The translations under genes were made by a program, and so were the position numbers. From Fidelibacterota bacterium (GTDB lineage: Bacteria; Fidelibacterota; Marinisomatia; Marinisomatales; Marinisomataceae): 34,204 bases of DNA. Numbering within the stretch: the stretch's first letter is position 1; the number at the start of each line of letters is the position of its first letter. The notes under the pieces were generated by a model that ran no database searches, was not told the DNA's origin, and saw only the letters and a list, made by a program, of their open reading frames with translations. The DNA lies in contig JAQXAG010000101.1 of NCBI GenBank assembly GCA_029253045.1, forward strand, positions 1-34,204, given 5' to 3'. Shown one piece after another: positions 33,562-34,204 of this stretch.

Positions 33562-34204
33562 TTTTATGTATTACCGTACGAATAGGATATGGAATCTCAA
33601 TACTTTCTTGCTGGAAACGCTTATGAATTTTCTTAATAAACGCATTTAAAATAACATTATGGTCTCCAAATTTCTTTCCTTGAAAATAAATAAAGAAATT
33701 AATACTTGATCCAGCAAACTCTCTAAATCGAATTGTTGGCTTATAATCCTTGCTAACACAGTCAAGCTCATCATAAATATTTCCTGCTACTTCCAGCGCT
33801 ACCTTTTCTACGTGATCTAAATCGCTGTCATAAGAGACGCCTATTTGAATTGGAACTCTGAAAGCTGCATCCATTGAGGTGTAATTTTTTGATACAGAAC
33901 CAGAAAGAACAGAATTTGGAATTGATATTACGTTATTAGCTCTCTCTTGAATGGTAGTATATCTCCATCCAATATTTTTAACATATCCTTGATACCCATT
34001 ACTTAGCTCAACATAATCTCCTTCTTTCATCGTTTTACTTAAAATAATATTAATTCCACCAAATAAGTCAGAAAGAGTATCTTTCAAAGCAAGAGAAACA
34101 GCTAAACCACCAACACCTAAAGCAGTGATGAGTGGAGTAATAGATATTCCAAATGATTGTAAAACAAATAAAAATCCTAGTGAAAAAATAGTAGCATTAA
34201 TTAA
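33545..34204 (-). CDS. mscS: Small-conductance mechanosensitive channel, MscS family (5' part cut off)
   Basis: The track ORF begins at 34087, but that codon is an internal TTG. The frame stays open to the right edge, adding 39 codons that include the pore helix 'ITALGVGGLAVSLALKDTLS', the MscS TM3 signature. Downstream is the beta domain ('EGDYVELSNGYQGYVKNIGW', 'NNVISIPNSVLSG') and the alpha-beta C-terminus. About 220 residues are visible; the N-terminal membrane helices are outside the window. It releases osmolytes under hypo-osmotic shock. Confidence 0.92.
   Translation of the reverse strand, partial: LINATIFSLGFLFVLQSFGISITPLITALGVGGLAVSLALKDTLSDLFGGINIILSKTMKEGDYVELSNGYQGYVKNIGWRYTTIQERANNVISIPNSVLSGSVSKNYTSMDAAFRVPIQIGVSYDSDLDHVEKVALEVAGNIYDELDCVSKDYKPTIRFREFAGSSINFFIYFQGKKFGDHNVILNAFIKKIHKRFQQESIEIPYPIRTVIHKNEAKN

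Overview
The window is a strongly A+T-rich, densely packed stretch of bacterial chromosome in which every supported gene lies on the minus strand, so transcription runs from the right end to the left. The content is core housekeeping plus a batABCDE aerotolerance-type operon. I see no phage, transposon, CRISPR array or tRNA. Signs of an outer membrane (apolipoprotein N-acyltransferase, a LolA-like protein, a beta-barrel protein, SPOR and TatA proteins), signal peptides of the form '...SxxSQ', the Bat operon and the side-by-side folate and deoxynucleoside kinase genes point to a diderm of the FCB group (Bacteroidota/Chlorobi/Fibrobacteres relatives). A streamlined marine lineage such as Marinimicrobia (SAR406) is my best guess, but no rRNA gene is present to confirm it.

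Layout, in the direction of transcription (right to left). (1) 34204-33124: an MscS-type channel cut by the window edge, then dUTPase. (2) 33087-31023: a sigma70-like promoter, groES, groEL and a perfect hairpin terminator. (3) 31006-25579: folB, folK, a deoxynucleoside kinase, a 47-residue membrane peptide missing from the ORF track, an outer-membrane barrel protein, rsmE, a HIT hydrolase and an SMC protein. (4) 25497-20374: rpsP, trmD, rplS, an MFS transporter, yicC, gmk, rpoZ and ung; rimM, usual between rpsP and trmD, is absent. (5) 20318-1: a candidate promoter, then 22 genes with no gap above 16 nt: dnaB, rel, ruvX, lnt, truA, a lipoprotein HtrA, a DUF4321 protein, tatA (missing from the track), gatA, batA-B-C-D-E, a SPOR protein, yebC, ruvC, ruvA, gcvT, ftsK, a lolA-like gene and the start of a HAD phosphatase.

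The most interesting item is the SMC protein. Its ATPase head halves are canonical, but the protein is only 703 residues long. It has no recognisable hinge domain, and both coiled-coil arms are less than half the usual length. Other points worth a look: the 20-kb gene run without internal regulatory space, an acidic repeat tail on ribosomal protein S16, an N-terminally extended uracil-DNA glycosylase that overlaps rpoZ, a folB gene squeezed against a terminator with a possible leaderless start, a TTG-started transporter in frame with rplS, and a batA operon without its usual MoxR/DUF58 genes.

Several ORF-track starts were moved. batE, truA, folB, folK and the barrel protein have better ATG starts downstream, batD probably starts at a GTG, and the mscS frame stays open to the right edge.
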